Shown here: positions 1 to 9,178 of the stretch, one piece after another
Layout: every line of letters starts with the position of its first letter
How positions within the stretch are numbered: the stretch's first letter is position 1
Assembly (NCBI RefSeq): GCF_012027595.1
Contig: NZ_SNUR01000004.1
Coordinates: 62,001 to 126,000, forward strand
Direction: 5' to 3'
DNA: 64,000 bases
DNA from: Thermococcus sp. Bubb.Bath
GTDB lineage: Archaea; Methanobacteriota_B; Thermococci; Thermococcales; Thermococcaceae
Notes under the pieces: generated by a model
The model's input: only the letters and a program-made list of their open reading frames with translations
The model's database searches: none
What the model was told of the DNA's origin: nothing
Position numbers and translations under genes: made by a program

Positions 1-791
1 TCTACACAAAGAACGTCTGGAAAGCGGCGGAAGAACCGAGCAAAGAGGTTTACGGCATAGCGGCAGCCATATGGGGAAGCGTCTACACCGCCCTCATAGC
101 AATTCTCATAGCCCTACCTCTATCGTTGGCCTACTCGGTATTCGTCGTTGACTACGCGCCGAAGAGGCTTAAGAACGCCTTCATAATCCTCTCTGACATA
201 ATGGCGGGCCTTCCGACGATAATCTACGGCATATGGGGAGCGTTCTTCCTCGTCCCGTTCCTGAGGGAGTGGGTTATGAAACCACTTTACGAGCACCTCT
301 CGTTCATTCCACTCTTTTCATATCCGCCGGTCGGGGGCTACGGCTACCTCTCGGCAGGGGTCCTCCTGGCGATAATGGTCACTCCCTTTGCATCCGCTAT
401 AATAAGAGAGGCCTACAACATGGTGCCCTTCACGTATAAAGAAGCAATCTACTCCCTTGGGGCAACGAGGTACGAGGCGACAAAAGTCCTCCTCAGCTAC
501 ATAAAACCGGCGATAGTTTCAGGGACGATCCTCGCCTTTGGGAGGGCCGTAGGTGAGACGGTAGCCGTTTCCCTTGTGATAGGGAACACATTCAACCTCA
601 CCACAGCTCTCTTTGCTCCGGGCTACACCGTCTCTTCATTAATAGCCAACCAGTTCGGTAACGCATTCATCTATGAGTACATGACCTCAACGCTCTTCGC
701 GGCTGGATTAATCCTCTTCGTAATTGGCCTGGCCGTGAACGTGGTCGGCCTCAAGATGCTCAAGAGGTGGGAGAGAGATGTTAGCATCTAA
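1..791 (+). CDS. pstC: Phosphate ABC transporter permease PstC (5' end outside window)
   Basis: Membrane permease subunit of the high-affinity phosphate importer. The frame is open from base 3, so the start lies upstream of the window. The visible C-terminal part has at least five hydrophobic segments and the ABC-permease cytoplasmic loop (EAIYSLGATRYEATKVLL), which contacts PstB, followed by GRAVGETVAVSLVIGN, typical of PstC/PstA. It overlaps pstA by 14 bases, so the two are translationally coupled and should form a heterodimeric channel. PstS would be expected just upstream, outside the window. Identification is secure from the loop motif and the pstA-pstB-phoU context. Confidence 0.93.
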   Translation, partial: YTKNVWKAAEEPSKEVYGIAAAIWGSVYTALIAILIALPLSLAYSVFVVDYAPKRLKNAFIILSDIMAGLPTIIYGIWGAFFLVPFLREWVMKPLYEHLSFIPLFSYPPVGGYGYLSAGVLLAIMVTPFASAIIREAYNMVPFTYKEAIYSLGATRYEATKVLLSYIKPAIVSGTILAFGRAVGETVAVSLVIGNTFNLTTALFAPGYTVSSLIANQFGNAFIYEYMTSTLFAAGLILFVIGLAVNVVGLKMLKRWERDVSI

Positions 792-1608
792 CAGGAAAGC
801 GAAGGAAAAGGCCTTTTTCATTGGGATAGGCACACTCACCATCCTGATATTCATCCCCCTGTTCCACATCATAGCCACAGTCCTTATCAAGGGCTTTCCA
901 GTGATAGCTGAAAGGGGAACGAGGTTCCTCACGGGAACGCTCAGCGAGGGAGGAATAGGCCCGGCCATAGCGGGAACCTTCATCCTCACTTTCCTCTCGG
1001 CCCTCCTCGGCCTCCCGGTGGCCTTCCTCGTCGGGATCTATGCCTACGAGTACCCGAAGAGCACCCTCGGCCAGTGGACCAAGACCCTCCTCCAGATAAT
1101 GATGGAGTTCCCGACGATACTGGTCGGAGTCTTTGTGATGCAGATCGTGGCGGTCCCTATGGGGACTTACTCCGCTCTGGCGGGGGCCTTAGCACTGGCG
1201 ATAATCCTCATTCCCTACGTGGCCGTTTACACCCACGAGGCCCTCAGAGAGATACCATCAACATACAGGGAGGCCGGCTTTTCCCTCGGTATTACGAGGG
1301 CGAGGGTCGTCTTCAGAATCCTCGCACCGATGGCGAAGCGCGGCATTTTGACCGGCGTCCTCATAGGTATGGCCAAAGTGGCTGGAGAGACCGCACCGCT
1401 CCTCTTCACCGCTGGAGGGCTGTACGAGAGCTATCCATTGTCGATAACCAAGCCTGTCGGTGCCGTTCCACTCCTCATCTACCAGCTCATCCAGAGTCCG
1501 AATCCCGCTGACCATGCAACCGCCTGGGGGGCCTCGCTGGTTCTCCTTATCATCTTCCTCGGGATATTCATCCCGATACGCCTTAGCCTGAAGGAGGTGA
1601 GACTGTGA
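778..1608 (+). CDS. pstA: Phosphate ABC transporter permease PstA
   Basis: Second membrane permease of the phosphate importer, 276 residues with about six hydrophobic helices. The ABC-interaction loop reads [20 protein letters not shown] and is followed by [18 protein letters not shown], a PstA hallmark. The start codon lies inside the end of pstC, and the stop overlaps the GTG start of pstB, so pstC-pstA-pstB are tightly coupled. The partner is PstC in the membrane; PstB supplies ATP hydrolysis. Confidence 0.95.
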   Translation: MLASNRKAKEKAFFIGIGTLTILIFIPLFHIIATVLIKGFPVIAERGTRFLTGTLSEGGIGPAIAGTFILTFLSALLGLPVAFLVGIYAYEYPKSTLGQWTKTLLQIMMEFPTILVGVFVMQIVAVPMGTYSALAGALALAIILIPYVAVYTHEALREIPSTYREAGFSLGITRARVVFRILAPMAKRGILTGVLIGMAKVAGETAPLLFTAGGLYESYPLSITKPVGAVPLLIYQLIQSPNPADHATAWGASLVLLIIFLGIFIPIRLSLKEVRL

Positions 1609-2366
1609 ACTTCGCGATAGAGACGGTTAACCTTAACGTTTACTACGGCCAGAACCACGTGATAAAGGGCGTCGACCTCAAAATCCCGGACAAAGGGGTC
1701 TTTGCACTTATGGGGCCGAGCGGCTGTGGAAAGAGCACAATGCTGAGAACGTTCAACAGGCTGATAGAGTTGAACGAAGATGCAAAGGTCGAGGGTGAAG
1801 TCAGGCTCTTTGGAGAGAACATCTATTCGGAGGACGTTGACCCGATAGAGGTCAGGAAGAGGGTGGGGGTGGTATTCCAGTACCCAAACCCGTTTCCTCA
1901 CCTGACCATATACGACAACGTGGCGATAGGCCCCAAGCTAAACGGACTGGTTAAGTCCAAGGAAGAGCTCGACGAGCGGGTTGAGTGGGCTTTGAAGAAA
2001 GCCGCCCTCTGGGACGAGGTGAATGACAGGCTGAACGACTATCCCAGGAACCTCTCTGGAGGGCAGAGGCAGAGACTCGTTATAGCGAGGGTACTCGCCA
2101 TGAAGCCTGAAGTCCTTCTGATGGACGAACCGACGGCCAACATAGACCCTGTTGGAACTGCCAAGATAGAGGAGCTCCTCCTTGAGCTCAGAGAAGACTA
2201 CACGATAGTACTCGTCACCCACTTGCCTGCCCAGGCTGCCAGGGTGGCTGACCACGTTGCCTTCCTCTACCTCGGTGAGCTGATTGAGGTTGGGCCGGCG
2301 AGAAAGGTCTTCGAGAACCCGGAGCATGAATTAACCGAGAAATATGTTACGGGAGCACTGGGGTGA
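1605..2366 (+). CDS. pstB: Phosphate ABC transporter ATP-binding protein PstB
   Basis: Cytoplasmic ATPase of the phosphate importer, 253 residues, the usual family length. Walker [10 protein letters not shown] spans residues 37-45, the ABC signature LSGGQRQR is near residue 150, and Walker B with catalytic Glu is VLLMDEP. The start is GTG, overlapping the pstA stop by 4 bases. The PstB-specific run [16 protein letters not shown] is present. It lies between pstA and phoU in one operon. Confidence 0.97.
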   Translation: MNFAIETVNLNVYYGQNHVIKGVDLKIPDKGVFALMGPSGCGKSTMLRTFNRLIELNEDAKVEGEVRLFGENIYSEDVDPIEVRKRVGVVFQYPNPFPHLTIYDNVAIGPKLNGLVKSKEELDERVEWALKKAALWDEVNDRLNDYPRNLSGGQRQRLVIARVLAMKPEVLLMDEPTANIDPVGTAKIEELLLELREDYTIVLVTHLPAQAARVADHVAFLYLGELIEVGPARKVFENPEHELTEKYVTGALG

Positions 2367-2370
2367 TACC

Positions 2371-2964
2371 ATGAGGAAACTCCTTGACATGGGTGAAGAA
2401 CAGCTCAGGAAGCTGATAAACGAGATGGGAAACGATGCTCTCAACTCTCTGGAGAACTCTAAGAAAAGTCTTGAAGGAGAGTTCAACTCGACGGAGGAGA
2501 TATCTAGCAAGCTTCACCTTCTCAGGAACGAGGTCCTCGATATAGCGACCGAGCTCCTCGTAAGATACTCGCCGGTTGCCAGCGATCTGCGCTTCATTCA
2601 GAGTTCGATAGATGTGTCCTACGACCTCTACAGGATTTCGCGCTACGCCATGGAGATAGAGAGGACGGCAAGGATAGTCGGAGCCGAGGAGAGCGAGCTC
2701 CTCAAGGAAGGCTTTGAGCTGACGGTCGAGGCGGTTAAAACTGCAACAGAGGCCTTTGAGAACCTCGATGAAGTCTCTGCCGGAAAGCTCCTTGAGATAG
2801 ACAACAGGATAGACGACCTCTACATCCAGTCACTGGAGAACCTGAAAAGCTCGGCCTCTTCTCCGGTCGAGGCCCTCATAATGCGCCACCTGGAGAGGAT
2901 AAGCGACCACGCGAAGGAAATCGGGGCGAGGGTCGTTTACGTGAAGGAAGGGAAGAGGGTATAG
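2371..2964 (+). CDS. phoU: PhoU-type phosphate uptake regulator
   Basis: A 197-residue, mostly helical protein with two PhoU repeats. The family motif is visible in the second half (LERISDHAKEIGARVVYVKEG) and, more diverged, in the first (SSIDVSYDLYRISRYAMEIE). PhoU proteins bind metal through such E/D-rich helices and restrain the Pst transporter or its signalling. I chose ATG 2371 because GGGGTGATACC lies just upstream; an in-frame ATG at 2344 would overlap pstB more deeply and has no ribosome-binding site. It is the last gene of the pst operon. Confidence 0.9.
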   Translation: MRKLLDMGEEQLRKLINEMGNDALNSLENSKKSLEGEFNSTEEISSKLHLLRNEVLDIATELLVRYSPVASDLRFIQSSIDVSYDLYRISRYAMEIERTARIVGAEESELLKEGFELTVEAVKTATEAFENLDEVSAGKLLEIDNRIDDLYIQSLENLKSSASSPVEALIMRHLERISDHAKEIGARVVYVKEGKRV

Positions 2965-2987
2965 TTCGTCTGTGGTTCTTTTGGTCG

Positions 2988-3005
2988 TCTTATTATTTTT
3001 AAGTT
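2988..3005 (+). terminator. T-rich transcription terminator after phoU
   Basis: The short convergent gap between phoU and the hydrolase gene contains a T-rich run (TTATTATTTTTAAG) on the + strand. Archaeal RNA polymerase terminates at oligo-T tracts, so this is the likely end of the pst operon transcript. Position and function are inferred from composition only. Confidence 0.4.
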
Positions 3006-3042
3006 TAGGAACACTAAGAGAGCAAACAACAAAAAAGAATGA

Positions 3043-3720
3043 TCAGCACAGTATCGAGCCCTCACTCAGAACGTCGAACTCTACCTTCCCTATCCCTTCT
3101 ATCCACGCCTCTATGTGGTCGCCGTGCCTCAGCGGGCCGACGCCGGCAGGTGTTCCTGTCGCTATTATGTCGCCCGGTTCGAGCGTCATCACCGAGCTTA
3201 TGTACTCTATCAGCTCCGGAACTTTAAAGACCATCCCACTCGTCCTTCCAAGCTGTCTCAGCTCGCCGTTCACCTTAAGGCCGATTTCTAGGTCGTCTAT
3301 CTTCAACTCGCGCCTGTCGACGATTCTCGGCCCGACGGGAGCGAAGGTGTCGAAGCCCTTGGAGATAGTCCAGGGAAGGCCCTTCTTCCTCGCCTCTGCT
3401 TGGAGGTCGCGGGCGGTTATGTCGAGCATTATGGTGTAGCCCATGACGTAGTCCATCGCCTTCTCAGCCGGAACGCGCTTTGCCCTCTCCCCGATTATCA
3501 CCGCCAGCTCGACCTCGTGGTCAACGCGCTTGCTCATCCTCGGCAGGATTATCGGCTCGCCAGGGCCTATTAAGGCGCTCGGAGGTTTGAGAAAGAAGAT
3601 GGGCTTCTCTGGGATGTCGCTCTCCATCTCCTTTGCATGTTCTGCGTAGTTTTTAGCTAAGGCCACTATCTTGCTCGGCCTGAGTTCGTAGTAGGTATCG
3701 CGGAATGGGAGGCGGACCAT
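3043..3720 (-). CDS. Fumarylacetoacetate hydrolase-family protein
   Basis: A 225-residue FAH-fold enzyme, a family of metal-dependent C-C bond hydrolases, isomerases or decarboxylases acting on acylpyruvate-like substrates. Seen: the N-terminal KIVALAKNYAEHAKEM segment, PSALIGPGEPI, the metal-ligand strand VDHEVELAVIIGE, DITARDLQ, and the C-terminal GDIIATGTPAGVG loop, all characteristic of the single-domain FAH family. The true substrate cannot be told from sequence; acylpyruvase or oxaloacetate decarboxylase activities are common. It lies 4 bases downstream of trpS on the same strand, probably co-transcribed. No aromatic-catabolism genes are nearby, which favours a housekeeping or metabolite-repair role. 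Confidence 0.85.
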   Translation of the reverse strand: MVRLPFRDTYYELRPSKIVALAKNYAEHAKEMESDIPEKPIFFLKPPSALIGPGEPIILPRMSKRVDHEVELAVIIGERAKRVPAEKAMDYVMGYTIMLDITARDLQAEARKKGLPWTISKGFDTFAPVGPRIVDRRELKIDDLEIGLKVNGELRQLGRTSGMVFKVPELIEYISSVMTLEPGDIIATGTPAGVGPLRHGDHIEAWIEGIGKVEFDVLSEGSILC

Positions 3721-3724
3721 GGTA

Positions 3725-4879
3725 TCACCCTTTCAGCGGCTCTGGAATCGCCTTATCCCACTGCTCCTGGGCGAGCTCACCGGTGTACTTGAACTTCTCG
3801 ATCTTCTTTTCTGCCTTTTTCCTCTTCTTCTGGTGCTCATTGAGGAACTTCTGAACGCGCTCAATCAGCTCACGCTTGCACTGGCCGCAGGTCAGCTCCC
3901 CAGCTTTGCACGCGCGGTAGCGCTCCATCAGCTTCTCGTCGTCCGGTTCGAAGAATATCTCAAACCATTTAAAGACGATGCACTTCTCAGGGTTTCCTCC
4001 CCTCTCGCGCTGCTCCTTGAGCGTCGGCCTTCCTCCCGTAAGGGCGAACTTCCATATCTTCTTTCCAGCCTTCTGCGGGTCGTCTGTGAGGTAAACGGCA
4101 GTTTCCGGCTTGCTGGCGCTCATCTTGCCCCCCATGCTGGTCAAACCGGGCACGAACTTGGAATGTATGGCGGCAGTCTTGTAGTAGCCAAGGCTCTCGG
4201 CGAAGTCCCTCTGAAGCCTCCAGTAGGGATCCTGGTCTATTGCCGCGGGGATAAGACAGCGCTTTTTCTCGAAGAAGGTCGGCGCCGCCTGTATGGCCGG
4301 GTAGAAAATCATCCCAATCTTGCTCTGCTCGTTGAAACCGAAAACGGCCCTCGCCATCGAGAAGTTTATCTTCTTGGCTATGGGAATGGCCATCTCGTAA
4401 ATCTTGGTGAACTCACTGTTCTGGAAGATGAAGGTTCTATCGGGATCGAAGCCGACCGCTATGATGTCGAGGATGTTCTCGTAGGCCCACCTCTTGGTGT
4501 CATCAAAGCTCAGCTTCTCCTTGAAGAGGAACTTCTCGTCGTCGGTTATCTGAATGTAGAGGTTCACTCCAAACTTCTCCTGGAGCCACTTGGTCGCGAA
4601 GAACGGGATTATGTGGCCGATGTGCATCGGGCCGCTCGGGCCCCTGCCCGTATAGAGGAAAAAGCCCTTCCCGTTCTCATAATCTCCCAGAACCTTGTCG
4701 TAGTCCCTGTGGGAGAAGAAGAACCTCCTCCTGAAGAACAGGGGCAGTTCACTCCTCGTGAGCTCTGCCGTCTTCTCTATAAGTTCGTCCGTCAGCGGAC
4801 TCGTTCCAAACTGCTCTATCAGCTTGTTGTAGTCCACGACACCCTCAACGTCCCATGGGGTAACCTTAAAGTCGTCCAT
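3725..4879 (-). CDS. trpS: Tryptophanyl-tRNA synthetase
   Basis: Charges tRNA-Trp with tryptophan. It is a 384-residue class Ic synthetase of the archaeal/eukaryotic type. The HIGH-type motif is PMHIGHI at about residues 84-90 and the KMSKS-type motif is GGKMSASKPETA in the middle third. The N-terminal extension (VTPWDVEGVVDYNKLIEQFG) is typical of archaeal TrpRS. GGAGGTGTTTGA precedes the ATG. It is the first gene of a two-gene unit with the FAH-family hydrolase. Confidence 0.96.
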   Translation of the reverse strand: MDDFKVTPWDVEGVVDYNKLIEQFGTSPLTDELIEKTAELTRSELPLFFRRRFFFSHRDYDKVLGDYENGKGFFLYTGRGPSGPMHIGHIIPFFATKWLQEKFGVNLYIQITDDEKFLFKEKLSFDDTKRWAYENILDIIAVGFDPDRTFIFQNSEFTKIYEMAIPIAKKINFSMARAVFGFNEQSKIGMIFYPAIQAAPTFFEKKRCLIPAAIDQDPYWRLQRDFAESLGYYKTAAIHSKFVPGLTSMGGKMSASKPETAVYLTDDPQKAGKKIWKFALTGGRPTLKEQRERGGNPEKCIVFKWFEIFFEPDDEKLMERYRACKAGELTCGQCKRELIERVQKFLNEHQKKRKKAEKKIEKFKYTGELAQEQWDKAIPEPLKG

Positions 4880-5059
4880 TCAAACACCTCCGTTTCCAGT
4901 GGAAACCAAACTCCAGACTAAGGCGGTGCAGAAGAGTAACTCATCACCAAAGCCAAAAACGACCACCGAGCATGGAAGAAGAAAGGGCGGAGAGATTTTA
5001 AAGTTTTTGGGTGCAAAAGGTGTTTTTAGGAAAAGGGAGCACACCCAATTGGTGGGAGT

Positions 5060-5236
5060 ATGGAGGTAGTTGAGGCCATCTATGAAAACGGCGTCCTCAA
5101 GCTCAAGAAAAAGCTCAACTTACCAGACGGTACCGAGGTCAGCGTTAAGCTTATTCCCAAGAAAATATCCGAGAAGACCTTTGGAATCGTGAAGATTGAG
5201 AAGGAGGAAGTTGACAAGCTTATCGAGGACTTGTGA
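5060..5236 (+). CDS. Orphan VapB-type antitoxin (DUF104/AF2212-like)
   Basis: A 58-residue protein beginning MEVVEAIYENGVLKL, the signature of the DUF104 (AF2212-like) antitoxin family, in which a short beta-barrel/AbrB-like N-terminus precedes a charged helical tail. ATG follows GGTGGGAGT. Its N-terminus closely parallels the antitoxin at 6948 (MEIVVEAVYEKGVLRPL). No PIN or other toxin follows: the next gene is an EamA transporter starting 43 bases downstream. It is either a solitary antitoxin, a relic of a lost pair, or a regulator acting in trans. Confidence 0.75.
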   Translation: MEVVEAIYENGVLKLKKKLNLPDGTEVSVKLIPKKISEKTFGIVKIEKEEVDKLIEDL

Positions 5237-5279
5237 TTCTCCGAAAAAGCTTTTTTATCGGTTGTCTATATCGGCCAGT

Positions 5280-6122
5280 ATGAACACCGAAACAGAAGGC
5301 ACACTCCTCGCTTTCCTCGTCCTCCTAGCTTTGGGCCTTGAGCCTGTGGTAATAAAGGCCAGTTCAGTCAACCCCTTTGCCTTCGTCGCAACGGCATCGC
5401 TCTTCGCCTCCTGCCTCCTCTGGAAGGTTCTGTTTGCAACGGAGAGGGCAGAAGAGATTAAGGAAAAGCCCGGGGAGCTAAAAAAGACCTTTCTCACTGG
5501 TCTCTTTGCAACGGCTATAGCCTATTCCCTCTTCACCTACGGGACAAGGCTCAGCACTGCCATAAACTCCGCTATACTGACCCGCTTTGAAGTCTTCTAC
5601 TCCTTCCTGATCGGGTGGCTCTTCCTGAGGGAGAGGGTAACGTCCCGGGGGGTACTCTCGGCGGTTGCCCTCGTGGTCGGCGTCTTCCTCGTCGTTACGG
5701 GCGGAAAGGGAGTTGAAGTAAGGACTGGTGACATTTTACTCCTTCTCACGCCCCTCTTCTGGCAGATTGGGCATGCAATAGCCAAAAGGACCGATTATTC
5801 TCCTCTAACGATAGCTACCCTCAGAAACACCTTTGGGGGGCTTCTGCTCCTTCCCCTTGTCTTTGAGACCAGATTTGCCTTCACACCGCTCGCCCTTGCC
5901 GAGGGCGTTATAATAGCCCTGACCCAGTCCCTCTGGTATTACTCGATAGCGAGGATAAACCTCTCGAAGGCCACCGCGATTCTCACTCCAGCTCCGGCGG
6001 TTACGATGGCCGTAGCCATAGTCTTTCTCGGGGAAAAGGTTGGAGTCTACCATCTCATCGGCTTCCTTTTGGTTGCCGTCGGAACGCTTATGATAGCTTT
6101 TGAGGAGAGCAAAAGGAGGTGA
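5280..6122 (+). CDS. EamA/DMT-superfamily transporter
   Basis: A 280-residue integral membrane protein with ten hydrophobic segments arranged as two EamA repeats (each about 140 residues). The second-repeat landmark is TPAPAVTMAVAIVFLGEKVG, corresponding to FLREVT-like FLRERVTSRG in the first. The family exports amino acids, sugars or drugs; substrate unknown. I used ATG 5280; an upstream in-frame start would extend into the antitoxin gene and lacks similarity to the family's hydrophobic start. It ends in AGGAGGTGATACT, which is the ribosome-binding site of the next gene, so the two are likely co-expressed. Confidence 0.85.
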   Translation: MNTETEGTLLAFLVLLALGLEPVVIKASSVNPFAFVATASLFASCLLWKVLFATERAEEIKEKPGELKKTFLTGLFATAIAYSLFTYGTRLSTAINSAILTRFEVFYSFLIGWLFLRERVTSRGVLSAVALVVGVFLVVTGGKGVEVRTGDILLLLTPLFWQIGHAIAKRTDYSPLTIATLRNTFGGLLLLPLVFETRFAFTPLALAEGVIIALTQSLWYYSIARINLSKATAILTPAPAVTMAVAIVFLGEKVGVYHLIGFLLVAVGTLMIAFEESKRR

Positions 6123-6126
6123 TACT

Positions 6127-6903
6127 ATGAAGGTTGTCGTCCTTGGCTCGGGCTCCTACAGTGGAACGCCAAAGCCGCTCTGCACCTGCGAGAACTGTTC
6201 AAGGGCGAGGATAAACCCAGCGTTGAGGAGAACGCGCTTTTCCCTCTACATCGAGAGCGGAATACTTGTTGATCCGAGCCCGGATTTACACTACCACCTT
6301 GAGCGGTTGAACAAAAAGGTTGAGAGGGTCTTCATAACCCACGCCCACTTCGACCACATAGCAGGCTTTCCGGAACTGCAGGTCTTCAAGAGTGTAGACG
6401 TTTACTCCCACAGGCAGGCAGTTGACATGGCAAAGCACCTCTCGGCAATATTCCTCGGCGGAGCGGCCCCGGAAAACAGGGACTGGCGCTACCATGAGCT
6501 CGAATTCGGGAGGTGGTACGAGATTGAGGGAATGAGGGTCTATCACTTCAGAACTGTTCACCGCTCAATTGAGAACTCCGGCGGCTTCATCTTCGAAATC
6601 AAGGGGAAGAGGATAGCCGTAACCGGCGATACCGGGCCGGAGATACTGCAGGATAAAGAAACACTTAAGCTCATTGAGGGTGCCGACCTTCTCATAGCGG
6701 AGATGACACACAGGGAGTCAATCCCAGGAACGCACCTCGGAGTTGATGATGCGGTAAAGCTGGCCGAGCTTACTGACGCTTCTTACACGGTTTTCGCTCA
6801 CATAAGCCACAGCAACTACACGCACGAGGTTCTTGAGAAGAGGGTGAGGGAGAGCGGAATAAAAGGGGAGGTGGCGAGGGACTTCACGTGGATTGAGGTG
6901 TAG
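6127..6903 (+). CDS. Metallo-beta-lactamase-fold hydrolase, PhnP/PqqB-like
   Basis: A 258-residue MBL-fold phosphodiesterase-type hydrolase. The metal site is THAHFDHIAG at residues 71-80, followed by YHFRTVHRS, AVTGDTG, and AHISHSNY near the C-terminus. An N-terminal cysteine cluster (LCTCENCSRAR, Cys19, 21 and 24) matches the structural zinc site of PhnP-type cyclic phosphodiesterases. ATG 6127 is preceded by GGAGGTGATACT. In archaea this subgroup is functionally uncharacterised; no phosphonate or PQQ genes are nearby, so a general cyclic-phosphate or ester hydrolase is the safest reading. Confidence 0.82.
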   Translation: MKVVVLGSGSYSGTPKPLCTCENCSRARINPALRRTRFSLYIESGILVDPSPDLHYHLERLNKKVERVFITHAHFDHIAGFPELQVFKSVDVYSHRQAVDMAKHLSAIFLGGAAPENRDWRYHELEFGRWYEIEGMRVYHFRTVHRSIENSGGFIFEIKGKRIAVTGDTGPEILQDKETLKLIEGADLLIAEMTHRESIPGTHLGVDDAVKLAELTDASYTVFAHISHSNYTHEVLEKRVRESGIKGEVARDFTWIEV

Positions 6904-6947
6904 AAAGAGTTAAAGGGAAGTTGTGAGAAATACCACCGGGTGAGAGA

Positions 6948-7148
6948 ATGGAGATAGTTGTTGAGGCTGTCTACGAAAAAGGCGTGCTTAGGCCGCTTAG
7001 GCCGCTTAAGCTTAGAGAAGGCGAGAAAGTCAGGGTAAAGATAATCAGCAAGGGCATAACGGAGTTCATAAGAAGCCTTGAAGAGGAGCTTCAAGTACCC
7101 AAAAGAGACCCCCTTGAAATACTATCAGAAGAAAGGGATAGGCTATGA
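6948..7148 (+). CDS. VapB-type antitoxin (DUF104/AF2212-like)
   Basis: A 66-residue antitoxin: an N-terminal small barrel (MEIVVEAVYEKGVLRPLRPL) and a charged C-terminal helix that should wrap the toxin. Its stop overlaps the start of the PIN-domain gene by 4 bases (ATGA), the standard VapBC arrangement. The codons for RPLRPL form a short direct repeat (AGGCCGCTT twice). Expected to neutralise the downstream RNase and autoregulate the pair. Confidence 0.88.
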   Translation: MEIVVEAVYEKGVLRPLRPLKLREGEKVRVKIISKGITEFIRSLEEELQVPKRDPLEILSEERDRL

Positions 7149-7594
7149 ACTTCGTAGTCGATGCTTCCCTCCTGATTGACGCATTTTCAAAATACAACAT
7201 GGAGAGGAGAAAACTCGCTCTCTCCACCCTCAAAAAGATAGAGGAATACGAAATTTACGCCCCAAGATTGGCGCAGGTGGAGTTTGCAAGTGTCCTGTCG
7301 AGGTTCACGCCGGAAAGGGCCGTGGAGGAATTCCTTGGTGTGTTTGATTTCATAACGCTCGTCGGTGAGGGGGAGATTTCCCAAGATGCAATTCAGATTG
7401 CTCTCAAAACCCATTCAAGGGCAGCGGATGCCTATTATATAACGACCGCAAAACGCTTCAACGCGGTTCTACTGACAAATGACAGGAGGATGGCAGAGAA
7501 CGCAAAGCTTTCTGGAGTTACTGCCATTTATGTACTCGAAGAGAATAAAAAGCTGCATGATTTAACTCACAAGAAAGAGGAGGAAAGAAACTGA
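7145..7594 (+). CDS. VapC-type PIN-domain ribonuclease toxin
   Basis: A 149-residue PIN domain, the toxic RNase of a VapBC pair. Acidic active-site positions are visible: Asp6 in NFVVDASLLID, Glu in PRLAQVEFASVL, and the Asp pair in SRAADAYYITTAK ... LLTNDRRM. Translation is coupled to the antitoxin by a 4-base overlap. Targets of archaeal VapC toxins are usually structured RNAs, but the target here is unknown. All catalytic acids appear intact. Confidence 0.9.
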   Translation: MNFVVDASLLIDAFSKYNMERRKLALSTLKKIEEYEIYAPRLAQVEFASVLSRFTPERAVEEFLGVFDFITLVGEGEISQDAIQIALKTHSRAADAYYITTAKRFNAVLLTNDRRMAENAKLSGVTAIYVLEENKKLHDLTHKKEEERN

Positions 7595-7596
7595 GT

Positions 7597-9006
7597 TCAA
7601 AGCTCCCCGTTCTCCCTCAGCCACTCACCGTACTTGACGAGGGCGTAGACCGCATCAACGGCATCTTCCGTCGTCTCGTAGACTGGGATGCCCTTGAGCT
7701 CGATGTTTCTCGCCATCTTGTGCGGATAGTCTCCACCCGGAGCGACGAAGACTATCGGCTTGCCGTAAGCCTTCATCCTTTCCATTGCATCAACGATTCC
7801 CTCATCGAGAGCGGGACTCTGGAAGAGGGCTATGACAACGAGGAGGTCAACGTTCGGATCTTCGAGGGCGTAGCGCATAGCCATCTCGTAGCGGCTCGAG
7901 GGTGCGTCACCTATGACGTCGATCGGGTTCTTGTAGCTCATGTGGTGTGGAAGCTTTCCTTCTTCTACATCCTTCCTGAACTTCTCATTGGTCTCCTCGC
8001 CCAGCTCGGCAAGCTTCATGCCGCTCTCAAGCAGGCCGTCGCTCATCATGACTCCAGCACCCCCGCCGTTGGTAACTATAGCCACCCGGTTGCCCTTTGC
8101 CGGGCTCTGCATTGCCAAAGCCTTCGCGTAGTTGAAGAGCTGGCGCATGCTTTTAGCTTCTAGAACACCGGTCTGCTCGAATGCCGCCTGGTATATCTTG
8201 TAGGAACCTGCTAGAGAGCCGGTGTGGGAGGCGGCGGCCTTAGCCCCTGCCTCGGTTCTTCCGCTCTTGAGGACAACGACCGGCTTCTTGAGGGTCACTT
8301 CCTTAGCCGTGTTGAAGAACTTCCTTCCGTCCTTGACGCCCTCAATGTAGCCGGTTATGACACCAGTTTTGGGGTCGTCTCCGAGGTAGGCCATGAAGTC
8401 GCTCTCGTCCAAATCCGCCATGTTGCCGAGGCTGATGAACTTGCTCATTCCTATCTTCTCGCGGGCGGCCCAGTCGAGGATTGCCGCGCCGAAGGCACCG
8501 CTCTGACTCATGAAGGCGACCTTTCCGAAGGGCGGCCTTGCCTGCCTCTCCGGCGGGTTGAAGTTGCAGTCGAAGCCGTTCTCAAGATTGGTTACTCCCA
8601 GGCAGTTCGGACCAACGACCCTTATCCCCCACTTCCTGGCCCTTTTAACGAGCTCCTCCTCAAGGTCCGCCCTTCCGGCCTCTTTGAAACCGGCGGAAAT
8701 GACGACGGCGGCCTTGATTCCTTTCTCACCACACTCGTCGATAACGTCGGGAACGAATCTTGCGGGAACCGCTATGACTGCTACTTCAACCTCCCCTGGG
8801 ATGTCCTTAACGCTCCTGTAAACCGGGAACCTCTTTCCGTTGACATCTATTTCGCCGCCCTTCACGTTGACGGCGTAGACCTTCCCGTCGTAGCGGAGAG
8901 TTATTGAGCGCATTATCGCGTTTCCAACTTTCCCGGGCACGTTCGATGCCCCAATGACAGCTACACTCTTTGGATAAAACAGGAAGTCCAGATTCGGGGT
9001 CTCCAT
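7597..9006 (-). CDS. Acetate-CoA ligase (ADP-forming) alpha subunit
   Basis: Alpha subunit of an ADP-forming acyl-CoA synthetase, which converts acyl-CoA, ADP and phosphate to acid, CoA and ATP, the main substrate-level ATP step of peptide and sugar fermentation in Thermococcales. It has 469 residues: a CoA-binding Rossmann domain (SVAVIGASNVPGKVGN), succinyl-CoA-ligase-like domains, VGPNCLG, and the phospho-accepting His261 in ASHTGSLAG. The beta (ATP-grasp) subunit is not adjacent, as is usual for these archaea. ATG 9006 is preceded by GGAGGTGG; an in-frame GTG lies inside that site. Several paralogues with different acid preference exist in the family; I cannot say which this is. Confidence 0.9.
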   Translation of the reverse strand: METPNLDFLFYPKSVAVIGASNVPGKVGNAIMRSITLRYDGKVYAVNVKGGEIDVNGKRFPVYRSVKDIPGEVEVAVIAVPARFVPDVIDECGEKGIKAAVVISAGFKEAGRADLEEELVKRARKWGIRVVGPNCLGVTNLENGFDCNFNPPERQARPPFGKVAFMSQSGAFGAAILDWAAREKIGMSKFISLGNMADLDESDFMAYLGDDPKTGVITGYIEGVKDGRKFFNTAKEVTLKKPVVVLKSGRTEAGAKAAASHTGSLAGSYKIYQAAFEQTGVLEAKSMRQLFNYAKALAMQSPAKGNRVAIVTNGGGAGVMMSDGLLESGMKLAELGEETNEKFRKDVEEGKLPHHMSYKNPIDVIGDAPSSRYEMAMRYALEDPNVDLLVVIALFQSPALDEGIVDAMERMKAYGKPIVFVAPGGDYPHKMARNIELKGIPVYETTEDAVDAVYALVKYGEWLRENGEL

Positions 9007-9178
9007 CGCAACCACCTCCGAAGGTTTTTCGGGAGTTTGTATTTAAGCCTTCCTCCCGGACGGACCGTTTTAATTAATGGATATTTTGTCCATAAGTCCT
9101 ACAACTGAGCACTGCCTTTACATATATAAAACTACCGGCGGTTCCCGGGGCAAACCGAGCAAAAGAGTTAAATGCCCG

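Noticed and set aside
3719-4921. 400-codon open frame on the + strand
   Set aside because: It lies opposite trpS, whose motifs are complete. The antisense frame is a by-product of high third-position G+C coding sequence and shows no family features.
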